Below, in pieces: positions 1 to 7,683 of a DNA stretch of 64,000 nt. The notes under the pieces were generated by a model. The model saw nothing but the letters and a program-made list of their open reading frames with translations, did no database searches and was not told the DNA's origin. The position numbers were made by a program, and so were the translations under genes. The DNA is from Korobacter sp036501185 (lineage in GTDB: Bacteria; Acidobacteriota; Terriglobia; Terriglobales; Acidobacteriaceae). How positions within the stretch are numbered: the first letter of the stretch is position 1; the number at the start of each line of letters is the position of its first letter. The DNA is taken from contig DASYAU010000114.1 in the NCBI GenBank assembly GCA_036501185.1, positions 62,001 to 126,000 on the forward strand, given 5' to 3'.

Positions 1-900
1 CGTGAAGGCGGAGCGAACGAGACTGTTGAAGGTCGCGTCGTTTTCTTTCACCAGATCAGCGAACCGCGCATGTAGATCGTCGTAAACCTTCAACGCCGCC
101 GCGCCATTCGATGCGATCGCGGCAATGAAGCTGATCTGCTTCTCATCCCCTGGGCCTAACTCCATCTCAAACACCAGCATCCGCCGATGCTCCATCCGGT
201 TCGGCACCGGACGGAATCCCTGCGCCGCAGCAATCTCCGAATGTTGCGACCCAAACAACAAGCAGCCGCGCTGCGCCTCCCACGTGATCTTGTTGTCGTC
301 TTCCCCCGGAGAGTTTGCGAACCACGGCTTCGTTTTCTTCGATACCGCGCCGCGCATATCGAACGCCAGAGTGAATTTTCGCGCAGAACGCCCAAGATTT
401 TTCACGCGAATTGCCTGCGCCACCGCCCGCTGCTTCGACGGCAGAAACATCGTCGTCGTGAACTGCAAATTCCCGGCCGTCTGCCGGCGCACGACCTTAT
501 GCGGATACCACTGGTACTCGATCTTCCCGTCGGGAGCCGGCGCAATCGCCAGGAACTTTCCATCGAGAAACAACTCGCAGGTCAGCAGATATCCCGGACT
601 CCAGGCCGTCTCCGGCACGCCGCAACACGCATAGGGCGGAAACGCCATCGCGGTGATCGCCGAAACGGATTTCCCTGCTTGTGCATACCCCAACTCATTC
701 ATCGCCGCCGGACAATTGAACAGCTCGCGAAACTCGAACGTCTGCGGATCCGACGCCATACTATCCAGAGTCGGCGGACTCAGCAGCTTGTGTTTCGGAA
801 CGACAACTTGTCCGCTCGTGATAGGTTTCAAGGCGGTCAACGCCGCAGTGCCCGCAGCACTGAGCTTCATAAACGCACGGCGGTCGAGATCGGAGCCCAT
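1..900 (-). CDS. Tat-exported protein, possible glycoside hydrolase; C-terminus beyond window
   Basis: Reading leftward from the ATG at 898-900, the frame stays open for 300 codons and runs off the left edge, so only the N-terminal part is visible. Residues 6-25 form a twin-arginine signal: DRRAFMK followed by a short Ala/Gly/Leu segment. This predicts folded export by Tat. The mature part is rich in beta-strand-like stretches, with Trp/Tyr-containing segments such as EYQWYPHK. I know no diagnostic catalytic motif here. The style resembles the N-terminal beta-sandwich of bacterial (alpha/alpha)6-barrel glycosidases of the trehalase/GH63 type, and the sugar-catabolism neighbours fit, but this is inference. 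It is divergent from the MFS permease with a 129-bp shared upstream region. Confidence 0.6.
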   Translation of the reverse strand, partial: MGSDLDRRAFMKLSAAGTAALTALKPITSGQVVVPKHKLLSPPTLDSMASDPQTFEFRELFNCPAAMNELGYAQAGKSVSAITAMAFPPYACCGVPETAWSPGYLLTCELFLDGKFLAIAPAPDGKIEYQWYPHKVVRRQTAGNLQFTTTMFLPSKQRAVAQAIRVKNLGRSARKFTLAFDMRGAVSKKTKPWFANSPGEDDNKITWEAQRGCLLFGSQHSEIAAAQGFRPVPNRMEHRRMLVFEMELGPGDEKQISFIAAIASNGAAALKVYDDLHARFADLVKENDATFNSLVRSAFT

Positions 901-970
901 TGAAATCACCTCAAAGTGAAACCGTTTCCACCAATAACGGAAGTTTATACCGTCTAATCGATCAATTTAA

Positions 971-999
971 TAGACCAATCATGTTCTTTTCGCTACTAT
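971..999 (+). promoter_or_regulatory. Candidate sigma-70 promoter for the MFS permease
   Basis: A -35-like TAGACC (971-976) and a -10-like TACTAT (994-999) are separated by 17 bp, about 30 bp before the ATG at 1030. GAGGACGC just ahead of that ATG supplies a ribosome binding site. The match to consensus is moderate. The same intergenic region must also hold the promoter of the leftward Tat-exported gene. Confidence 0.3.
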
Positions 1000-1029
1000 T
1001 CGTTCATTACGGCACAAGCACGAGGACGC

Positions 1030-2361
1030 ATGGGAATTAATCGCCACTTGGTAAAAAGCACGTTTGTCAGCGCACTTGGCGGGCTGCTTTTTGGCTTCGA
1101 TACCGCAGTCATCGCGGGAACCACCCACCAGCTCACCGACGTCTACCACCTCAGTCCGTACTTGTTGGGAATCACCGTTTCGAGCGCATTGTGGGGCACC
1201 GTCGCCGGCGCGCTCACCGCCGGGTATCCCGGCCAAAAGCTCGGCCGTCGCGACAGCCTGCGCATCATGGCGATCTTCTATGTGCTCTCTGCGATCGGCT
1301 GCGCGTTCGCGTGGAGCTGGACCTCACTCCTCGTGTTCCGCATCATCGGCGGCCTCGGCATCGGCGGATCTTCGGTCCTCGCGCCCATGTACATCGCCGA
1401 ACTTTCTCCGGCAAAATGGCGCGGCCGCTTGGTCGGATTCTTCCAGGTCAACATCGTCGCCGGAATCCTGGTTGCGTATCTCTCGAACTATCTCATCACG
1501 CGCATGAATCTCGGCCCATTGGAATGGCGCTGGATGCTCGGCATCGCCGCCCTTCCAGCGCTCCTATTTCTATTCATGTTGTTCTTCATCCCGCGCAGCC
1601 CGCGCTGGCTCGCCATGCAGAACAATACGACGGAGGCGCTCGACGTTCTGCGCCTCACCGGTCATCCCGACCCCGAAGGTGAATTGCACGAGATCGTGAA
1701 CTCTATCCATCTCGAACGCAACACTGCCGCGGAATCGATCTTCCGGCGCAAGTACCTGCTTCCAATCTTCCTCGCAGTCACGGCAGGTGCATTCAATCAG
1801 CTCACCGGCATCAACGCCTGCCTCTATTATCTGAACGACATCTTCACCGCCGCAGGCGCAAGCAAGTACGGCGCAGGAATGCAATCCGTCATCATCGGCT
1901 GCACCAACCTCTTGTTCACTCTCTTGGCGATGACGGTCATCGATAAGCTCGGGCGCAAGAAGCTGCTGCTATTCGGCACCGCCGGCGTTTGCATTTTCCT
2001 CGCCGCGATCGGAGAGATCTTTCACACCGGCACGCACCAAAGCATGCTCATCTGGTTGGTAATGGCCTTTATGGGCTTCTTCGCCGTCTCCCAAGGCGCG
2101 GTGATCTGGGTCTACATCTCCGAGGTCTTCCCCACCCGCGTGCGCGCCAAAGGACAAGCCATCGGCACATCCACGTTGTGGGTAATGAATGCGCTGATCT
2201 CCGGCATCTTCCCGGTGCTGGCGAAGCACTCCAGCGCGACGCCGTTCTTCTTCTTCGCCCTCATGATGTTGGTGGATTTCTTTATCGTGGCCTTCATCTA
2301 TCCCGAGACGAAGGGTGTTTCACTCGAGAAGCTGGAGCAGAAACTTGGTGTAGCCGAATAG
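1030..2361 (+). CDS. MFS transporter, sugar porter family
   Basis: A 443-residue polytopic membrane protein of normal length for the sugar porter family (MFS_1/Sugar_tr), predicted to import a sugar or sugar derivative by proton symport across the inner membrane. Family signatures are visible: LFGFDTAVIAG in helix 1, the GRRDS loop after helix 2, RIIGGLGIGGSS with PMYIAELSP and WRGRL in helices 4-5, the PRSPRWLA motif at the end of helix 6, QLTGIN in helix 7 and the C-terminal YPETKG. The start is supported by a GAGGA ribosome binding site. The gene ends exactly against the convergent cupin gene, the two stops forming the palindrome TAGCTA. Substrate specificity cannot be read; the isomerase and kinase genes next door suggest a hexose. 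Confidence 0.93.
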   Translation: MGINRHLVKSTFVSALGGLLFGFDTAVIAGTTHQLTDVYHLSPYLLGITVSSALWGTVAGALTAGYPGQKLGRRDSLRIMAIFYVLSAIGCAFAWSWTSLLVFRIIGGLGIGGSSVLAPMYIAELSPAKWRGRLVGFFQVNIVAGILVAYLSNYLITRMNLGPLEWRWMLGIAALPALLFLFMLFFIPRSPRWLAMQNNTTEALDVLRLTGHPDPEGELHEIVNSIHLERNTAAESIFRRKYLLPIFLAVTAGAFNQLTGINACLYYLNDIFTAAGASKYGAGMQSVIIGCTNLLFTLLAMTVIDKLGRKKLLLFGTAGVCIFLAAIGEIFHTGTHQSMLIWLVMAFMGFFAVSQGAVIWVYISEVFPTRVRAKGQAIGTSTLWVMNALISGIFPVLAKHSSATPFFFFALMMLVDFFIVAFIYPETKGVSLEKLEQKLGVAE

Positions 2362-3156
2362 CTACATCTCGAAATTCTTCCAGGCCTCTTCGAGCCGCGC
2401 CGGCTCCGAGACCCATTGCAGGCTTGCGGGATCTTCGGCGAACTGCTCATACATCGGCATGTCGCGCAATCCGAGATCGCCATATGCACGCGGGGAGCGC
2501 ACACAAATGGCTGAGCTCTCGTAACGCGGATTGGGTTCCCACCGAATCTCGTTCTTCGCATCGAGAATCGGGAACCACGCCAGTCCGCCATGCGCACGCA
2601 CCTCGTCATACACAAAGCCATATTGGCGATCGCACCAGGCGCCAAACACCATCCGGCGATTGGGATCGGCATTGATTACGCAATGCGCCCACTTCGGCGG
2701 AACAACAACTTTTTCTCCGGGATTCGCGAGCACAGCAAAGCAGCGCCCCGGATTATCCGTCGCTCTCTCCTGCGCATAGATAATCGCTCGGCCTTCCCAC
2801 ACTTCGAATACTTCTGGTGTAGACCACCCACAGTGCGGCGCGATGGCATGAATATGGCCCTGGCTTCGTACCGGCTCATCGCCTAATCGTCCGGCAGCGT
2901 ACGCCACCACGCCAAACAGCAACATGCGACGCTGCAACTCGTCGCGATGCTCGCGCCGTCCCACATCCATCACGATGGAATAAACCGGGTCAGGACCGGT
3001 GCAGTTCGGATCGCGGAGGCTGCGGCGGATTGCATCCAGCCGACGGTACTCGGGCTCTGGTCCGAAGCAGTCGGCGTCATAACGAAAGTGCAGATCGTCA
3101 TCCGCGCAGTGCACGCCTAATTTTTGATCGAAAGATTTGGCCACCGTGGGCATCAT
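2362..3156 (-). CDS. Cupin protein, glucose-6-phosphate isomerase-like
   Basis: A 264-residue cupin related to the archaeal-type phosphoglucose isomerase (PGI, Pfam GPI). The likely metal ligands keep the family order: H101 and H103 in GHIH, E115 in TPEVFEV and H158 in PPKWAHCV. It is longer than the ~190-residue enzyme, with extra N-terminal and C-terminal segments, so it may act on a different sugar phosphate or uronate. I chose the ATG at 3154-3156. The upstream open frame lies inside the neighbouring gene, and the ATGA overlap (3153-3156) with the stop of that gene indicates translational coupling. It probably forms a two-gene operon with 3153-3713, divergent from the ROK kinase. Confidence 0.75.
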   Translation of the reverse strand: MMPTVAKSFDQKLGVHCADDDLHFRYDADCFGPEPEYRRLDAIRRSLRDPNCTGPDPVYSIVMDVGRREHRDELQRRMLLFGVVAYAAGRLGDEPVRSQGHIHAIAPHCGWSTPEVFEVWEGRAIIYAQERATDNPGRCFAVLANPGEKVVVPPKWAHCVINADPNRRMVFGAWCDRQYGFVYDEVRAHGGLAWFPILDAKNEIRWEPNPRYESSAICVRSPRAYGDLGLRDMPMYEQFAEDPASLQWVSEPARLEEAWKNFEM

Positions 3157-3713
3157 TCCACCACGCTGAATACGGGGCTTCCCTGCTGCGCGAGCACGCG
3201 AGCTCCAAAGCCGCGTCCGCCGCTGATCTCGTAATCGTGTCCAGCGTCGCTTGGCCAGCAGGCTACAAAGCGTAAAGGGACGTCGCCGGTATTCACCACG
3301 CGATGGGCAACATTGCCGGAGATGTAATGCAAGCTGCCCGGGGTCATCGGCTCGGCCCATGTTCTCCCATCGTCCGCGCGCATCACCAGCATGCCCGTAC
3401 CCTTCGACGTTCCATAAAACTCCGCGCGATTGCGGATCGAGTGCCGGTGCCCGTGCGTCATGTAGTACTCATCACCGACCCGCCCCGGCTGAATTTCCGT
3501 CGTTCCCCACAACAATCCGCCCTCTGTGCCTTGCGGAACGGGTTCCCACCACCACACCCGGTATACGATGGTTTCCGGATCCATCGCCGCCCAAGCTTGC
3601 TGGTCGCGAAAGATTCCTTTAAGTTTTCCTAGCTTCTTTTCCGACGATCGGAGCCCCGGCACCTGCAACGAGCCGTCCCTCCAATCGACTACTGCAAACT
3701 TGGGATCCATCAT
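3153..3713 (-). CDS. Archaeal-type (cupin) glucose-6-phosphate isomerase
   Basis: A 186-residue cupin that interconverts, by family, glucose 6-phosphate and fructose 6-phosphate. The metal-binding signature is complete: H87 and H89 (THGHRH), E98 (NRAEFYG) and H137 (NVAHRV). Spacing and position nearly equal those of the Pyrococcus furiosus enzyme, and the length is typical. The start is one of two adjacent ATGs at 3713 or 3710; the longer frame upstream lacks a ribosome binding site. Its last four bases overlap the start of the downstream cupin paralogue. Facing away from the ROK kinase gene, it plausibly works on the phosphorylated product of that kinase. Confidence 0.85.
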   Translation of the reverse strand: MMDPKFAVVDWRDGSLQVPGLRSSEKKLGKLKGIFRDQQAWAAMDPETIVYRVWWWEPVPQGTEGGLLWGTTEIQPGRVGDEYYMTHGHRHSIRNRAEFYGTSKGTGMLVMRADDGRTWAEPMTPGSLHYISGNVAHRVVNTGDVPLRFVACWPSDAGHDYEISGGRGFGARVLAQQGSPVFSVVE

Positions 3714-3767
3714 TACTAGGCTATCGAACCAAATTCTCAAATGCAACGCAAAAGAACAAAATATTGA

Positions 3768-3797
3768 TTGTTATGGCCAAAAAGAAGCTACTATAAA
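3768..3797 (+). promoter_or_regulatory. Candidate sigma-70 promoter for the ROK kinase operon
   Basis: TTGTTA (3768-3773) and TATAAA (3792-3797) are spaced by 18 bp, 27 bp ahead of the ATG at 3825. The spacer contains GGCCAAA, similar to half of the palindrome found at 7633-7647. That similarity is weak and may be chance. Confidence 0.35.
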
Positions 3798-3824
3798 GTT
3801 TCGTTCGCGTTCAAAGTCACACAT

Positions 3825-4769
3825 ATGAGCCAGCCGGCTATCGCCATCGATCTCGGTGGATCCCACGCCACCATCGCCATCCTCCATGATGATCGTCTGA
3901 TCGCCACCCATGAGGTTTCCCTCGATTCTGCCCAGCCTCTTCGACCCGCCCTCGCGATTTTTGCCGACGCCATTCGCCGCGTCCTGGCCGAAGCCAAGCT
4001 CTCGCCGAAAGATTGTCTCGGAATCGCGCTAGGTTTCTGTGGTCTCGCCGACGCACGCATCGGCCGCGTCGTCTCCACCAACCAGAAATACGAAGACGCG
4101 CCTTCCATCGATTTCCAGGCATGGGCGACGCAAGAGTTCGGCCTGCGTTTCGCGATCGAAAACGATGCACGCATGGCGCTCTTAGGCGAACGCCACGTCG
4201 GCGCGGCCCGTGGTGTCGACAACGTAGTGATGATGACGCTAGGCACCGGCATTGGGGGCGCCGCAATGATCGAAGGGAAACTGCTGCGCGGCAAACACGC
4301 GCAAGCCGGATGCCTCGGCGGTCATCTCCTCGCCAACGTTCGCGGACGCCAATGCACCTGCGGCGCGATCGGCTGCCTCGAGTCCGAAGCCTCAGGATGG
4401 TCGCTGCCCATCGTGGCTCGCGAATGGAAGGGCTTTGCCGAGAGCGCGCTCGCGAAATGCGAAGTCCTCAATTTCAAAAATGTCTTCGAAGCCGCGGATG
4501 CAGGCGATCACATTGCTCGCGAGATTCGCGACTACTGCCTCCAGGTTTGGGCAGCCGGTACTGTCAGCCTGGTTCACGCGTATGATCCGGAGCGCATCGT
4601 GATTGGCGGCGGCGTGATGCGGCGATCCAGCGAAATCGTTCCCTTCATACAAAACTATGTGAACCAGCACGCCTGGACGCCCTGGGGCAAACCGCAAGTC
4701 GTCGCTGCTCAACTCGGCAACAATGCAGGACTCTTCGGCGCCGAGCCCCTACTGAGTGGGAACGTCTAG
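3825..4769 (+). CDS. ROK family sugar kinase
   Basis: A 314-residue ROK (repressor/ORF/kinase) protein without a DNA-binding domain, hence a cytoplasmic sugar kinase such as a glucokinase. The phosphate-binding loop AIDLGGSHATIAI is at the N-terminus, the catalytic base is D114 in ENDAR, and GTGIGGA follows. The ROK zinc site is intact: H167, C177, C179 and C184 (CTCGAIGC). I set the start at ATG 3825 because homology begins there and the preceding 19 codons lie in the promoter region. The esterase starts 2 bp after its stop, so the two are co-transcribed. With the divergent phosphoglucose isomerase it forms a phosphorylation-isomerisation entry into glycolysis. The exact hexose is unknown. 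Confidence 0.88.
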   Translation: MSQPAIAIDLGGSHATIAILHDDRLIATHEVSLDSAQPLRPALAIFADAIRRVLAEAKLSPKDCLGIALGFCGLADARIGRVVSTNQKYEDAPSIDFQAWATQEFGLRFAIENDARMALLGERHVGAARGVDNVVMMTLGTGIGGAAMIEGKLLRGKHAQAGCLGGHLLANVRGRQCTCGAIGCLESEASGWSLPIVAREWKGFAESALAKCEVLNFKNVFEAADAGDHIAREIRDYCLQVWAAGTVSLVHAYDPERIVIGGGVMRRSSEIVPFIQNYVNQHAWTPWGKPQVVAAQLGNNAGLFGAEPLLSGNV

Positions 4770-4771
4770 CA

Positions 4772-5575
4772 ATGGCACGCTTCCCGAACGCACAGCTATC
4801 GCCGCTCATTCCCCGCAACGAACACCTGCGCTTCTTGAGCTTCCGCAGCGACGCCCTCGGTGGTCGCGGCGACGTCGTGTTGTTCACGCCACCACAATTT
4901 GAGCAGGAGAAGAATCTCCCGCTACTCGTTCTTCTTCACGGCGTTTACGGCTGCCAGTGGAATTGGTGGCTGAATGGAGATATCGACCGCACTGCGCCGG
5001 AAATGCTGCGCGATGGCAGCATGCAACCTATGCTGATCGCCATGCCCTCCGACGGTTTGTGGGGCGATGGCAGCGGGTACGTCCCCCACGCACATGCGAA
5101 CTACGAAAACTGGATCGCCGACGACCTGCCTACATGCCTTCGCGAGCTTTTTCCCAACTTGTTGCGTGACAAGTTCTTCCTCGCGGGGCTTTCCATGGGC
5201 GGCTTTGGCGCAATGCGCATCGGCCTGAAATATCCCGGCCGCGTCGCAGGAATTTCCGCGCATTCGTCCATCACCGATGTCCGTCAGCTATCCCGCTTCA
5301 TTCCCTATCCACCGGCAGCTTTTCTATATGCCGGAAATACGGAAGTCAGCCTCCTGCACTGGGCGAAGACCAATCGCGCCGAACTGCCGCCGCTACGCTT
5401 CGATTGCGGCATCAATGATCCGCTCATCGAAGACAATCGCGAACTTCATCGCGCGCTCACAGAACTCGGCATTCCACACGAATACCAGGAATTCCCCGGC
5501 GTTCACGATTGGCCATACTGGACGGAGCACGTCCGGCAAACGCTCTCCTTCTGCACAGCCGTGCTCCGCAAATAG
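4772..5575 (+). CDS. Putative esterase, alpha/beta-hydrolase (esterase D type)
   Basis: A 267-residue alpha/beta-hydrolase of the esterase D / S-formylglutathione hydrolase fold. The oxyanion segment LLVLLHGVYG, the nucleophile S141 in GLSMGG, the acid D216 in CGINDP and H245 in GVHDWPYW complete the triad. There is no signal peptide, so it is probably cytoplasmic. In this setting it may remove acyl groups from imported sugars; acetylated oligosaccharides are an inferred substrate. It follows the ROK kinase by 2 bp. Its stop abuts the convergent propeller gene through a TAGCTA palindrome. Confidence 0.82.
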   Translation: MARFPNAQLSPLIPRNEHLRFLSFRSDALGGRGDVVLFTPPQFEQEKNLPLLVLLHGVYGCQWNWWLNGDIDRTAPEMLRDGSMQPMLIAMPSDGLWGDGSGYVPHAHANYENWIADDLPTCLRELFPNLLRDKFFLAGLSMGGFGAMRIGLKYPGRVAGISAHSSITDVRQLSRFIPYPPAAFLYAGNTEVSLLHWAKTNRAELPPLRFDCGINDPLIEDNRELHRALTELGIPHEYQEFPGVHDWPYWTEHVRQTLSFCTAVLRK

Positions 5576-6679
5576 CTACTTCGTTCCCGGCATCGGCATC
5601 GTCACCACTTGTGGGAAATAAATGTACGGCTCCGCCTCGAGCTTCTTCGGCTTCATCGTGTTGCACACGTACGTGAACAGTAGCTCGCCGGGCTTCTCGA
5701 ACTCCGGATGCTCCTTGCCCGCGTAGCAGAACGTATCCGCATCATGCTGCGGATTGTCTTTCTGCAAAATCGGGATCTTGTAAATCACATCGCCGTCGGT
5801 CCACGGCCCAGTCATCGAAGGCGCGGTGCGGAAGATCACTTTATCGTTGAATATCTGCGGGTCCGCATTCACCGCCACCCACTTCTTCATGTCCGGGTGG
5901 TAACGCACCGACATCTCCGACGCGCCCTTGTTCATCACCACCTTCGCCTTCGCCGGATCCAGTCCTTCGTGCCACTTGTCGTCCACGCCGAGATACTCCA
6001 GGTTCTTCTTCGGATCCGTCAGCCCTTTCAGCGGAATCCGCGTCAGGATCTGCGGCCGGCTTCCCTGCTCGTACAGGGTGTAGATGTAAACGTTATCGCC
6101 TTCGATCAGGGCCGACGCCGATGGATTGGCATGCAAGCTTTCCGGCACCAGCGGATAGTACGCGATCTTCCAGTCCTGCGGATCTCCGCCGATGTTGGTC
6201 ACCTTCGCCAAGTCCGTGCCGCACACCTCAAAGCCCAGCGCAAACGCATCAGAGTTCGGCTTGTTCCGTACGCACACCAGCGTGATCCACAACTCGTCTT
6301 TGTAGGCCACGCCGTCGAGCGCCCAGTAGTATGTCCCATCGTTGCGCTGCGGCTTGAAGAAGCTGTCGAAATTCCCTTTATCGTCCTTCTTGATGCTGTA
6401 CTTCATATCAAATTTGCCGTCTTTGCAGGTCGAGATCCCGATGGTGTTGTGCACCATCTTCGGCTCTTGCCCAGTCACCTCGCGCTTATCGCCATAAAGC
6501 GTGTCGCCAAAAATCCAAACGTCACGGCCGTCCTTCAGCGGAATCGAATAAGCCGCATCCGCGCCCTGCCACGGCGCTTGTAGCGAAAACGACGGCGTGC
6601 AATCAAAATGCGGGGTTGCGCCAATCGCAAACCCCGAAAGGAACAGCAGTGCGAACACCGACTTCCAAATATTGCGCAT
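5576..6679 (-). CDS. Exported beta-propeller protein, possible DUF4185/GH43-fold
   Basis: A 367-residue exported protein with a clear Sec signal: MRNIWKSVFALLFLSG, cleavage expected near FAIGA. The mature part has repeated aromatic strand patterns and the segment VWIFGDTLYGD, which I associate with five-bladed propellers of the DUF4185/GH43-GH32 superfamily that bind or cleave glycans. LDGVAYKDELWIT and MSVRYHPDMKKWVAV look like later blades. I cannot confirm catalytic acids. It is convergent with the esterase and 22 bp upstream of the start of the next minus-strand gene's end, so it may share a transcript with the 6702-7571 gene. An exported glycan-binding or hydrolytic role would fit the island. 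Confidence 0.7.
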   Translation of the reverse strand: MRNIWKSVFALLFLSGFAIGATPHFDCTPSFSLQAPWQGADAAYSIPLKDGRDVWIFGDTLYGDKREVTGQEPKMVHNTIGISTCKDGKFDMKYSIKKDDKGNFDSFFKPQRNDGTYYWALDGVAYKDELWITLVCVRNKPNSDAFALGFEVCGTDLAKVTNIGGDPQDWKIAYYPLVPESLHANPSASALIEGDNVYIYTLYEQGSRPQILTRIPLKGLTDPKKNLEYLGVDDKWHEGLDPAKAKVVMNKGASEMSVRYHPDMKKWVAVNADPQIFNDKVIFRTAPSMTGPWTDGDVIYKIPILQKDNPQHDADTFCYAGKEHPEFEKPGELLFTYVCNTMKPKKLEAEPYIYFPQVVTMPMPGTK

Positions 6680-6701
6680 CTTAGGCCTCGATCGAAGTTA
6701 A

Positions 6702-7571
6702 CTAGTTCCCGCGCTCCACGCGGTTGGCGATCTTCCCGATCCGTTCAATTTCCACTTCCACCACGTCGCCCGCTTGCAGGAACCGCGGCGGTTTCCGCGA
6801 GAACCCCACACCCGGCGGTGTGCCGGTTGCGATGATGTCGCCTGCCTCAAAGGTGAAGGCGCGCGACAAAAAAGAAATGATCTCGGCAATTCCGAAGATC
6901 AATTGCTTCGTGCTGGAGTCCTGCATGACCTCGCCATTGATGCGCGTGGTAATCCGCAGATTTCCCGGATCTGGCACTTCATCGCGCGTCACAAGGTAAG
7001 GTCCATTCGGCGAAAATGTGTCACACGACTTTCCGCGCGTCCACTGTCCATCCGCGAACTGCCAGCGCCGCTCCGACACATCGTTAAACGCCACATATCC
7101 GGCGACGCACTCCACTGCCTCGGCTTGCGAAACGCGATGCGCGCGGCGTCCGATGACGACGCCCAATTCACCCTCCCAGTCCACGTTGGCATCTGGTTCA
7201 GGAAGCCGGATCGCATCAAATGGTCCGTTCAAACTCGAAGTGAATTTCGCAAAGCACAATGGCGATTTCGGAATTGGCAGCTTCGCTTCCTCGGCGTGGT
7301 CGCGGTAATTCAACCCAATCGCCACAATCTTCCGCGCCGCCACCGGGTACTCGAGCCGCGCTTCTTCTATCTTTTCTCCATCCCGTTCCGCATCTAGTCC
7401 GCGGACAAACGCCATCGCTTCATCGCCCGCCTCGAGAAGCGCCAAGGTCGAAGCAAACTTCGCCGGATCTTTACCCGCTTTCATCGCGGCCGACGCCACA
7501 TCCAGAACTTGGCCTGAGGTATAAACTCCGAGCCGTATTCCCTCTTTTGCCCGGTATTGCACTAGCCGCAT
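6702..7571 (-). CDS. Fumarylacetoacetate hydrolase family protein
   Basis: A 289-residue FAH-fold enzyme. Members hydrolyse C-C bonds of beta-diketo acids or dehydrate/decarboxylate keto-deoxy acids, using a bound Mg ion. The metal ligands are visible: E133 and E135 in DWEGELG, and D164 in AFNDVSERR. GLNYRDHAEE and the glycine-rich ATGTPPGVG loop near the C-terminus are also typical. I start at ATG 7571 because the 26 preceding codons include the promoter of the divergent gene. Next to a lactonase, dehydratase and two SDR genes, it could be the 2,4-diketo-3-deoxy-sugar-acid hydrolase of a non-phosphorylating pathway, or act on a keto-deoxy aldarate. The substrate is inferred only. Confidence 0.88.
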   Translation of the reverse strand: MRLVQYRAKEGIRLGVYTSGQVLDVASAAMKAGKDPAKFASTLALLEAGDEAMAFVRGLDAERDGEKIEEARLEYPVAARKIVAIGLNYRDHAEEAKLPIPKSPLCFAKFTSSLNGPFDAIRLPEPDANVDWEGELGVVIGRRAHRVSQAEAVECVAGYVAFNDVSERRWQFADGQWTRGKSCDTFSPNGPYLVTRDEVPDPGNLRITTRINGEVMQDSSTKQLIFGIAEIISFLSRAFTFEAGDIIATGTPPGVGFSRKPPRFLQAGDVVEVEIERIGKIANRVERGN

Positions 7572-7599
7572 CTTCTCTCGCTCCAAATCGTTTCCGTGC

Positions 7600-7627
7600 T
7601 TGACTTCTGCCAGAAAGAAACTATATA
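7600..7627 (+). promoter_or_regulatory. Sigma-70-like promoter of the lactonase-dehydratase operon
   Basis: TTGACT (7600-7605) and TATATA (7622-7627) are spaced by 16 bp, a good match to the consensus. Transcription would begin near 7634, inside the palindrome at 7633-7647, and the operon's first ATG is at 7684. Confidence 0.45.
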
Positions 7628-7632
7628 TGTCT

Positions 7633-7647
7633 GTTTGGTTGCCAAAC
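7633..7647. promoter_or_regulatory. Perfect 6-3-6 palindrome, candidate repressor operator
   Basis: GTTTGG and CCAAAC flank a TTG spacer. The site sits in the 112-bp region between the divergent FAH-family gene and the lactonase operon and covers the predicted transcription start of the latter. That is a classic position for a LacI-, GntR- or IclR-type repressor. No regulator gene is encoded nearby in the window. Confidence 0.5.
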
Positions 7648-7683
7648 AAGTACGAAACGAAAACTTTTTACCCAAAATCGAAC

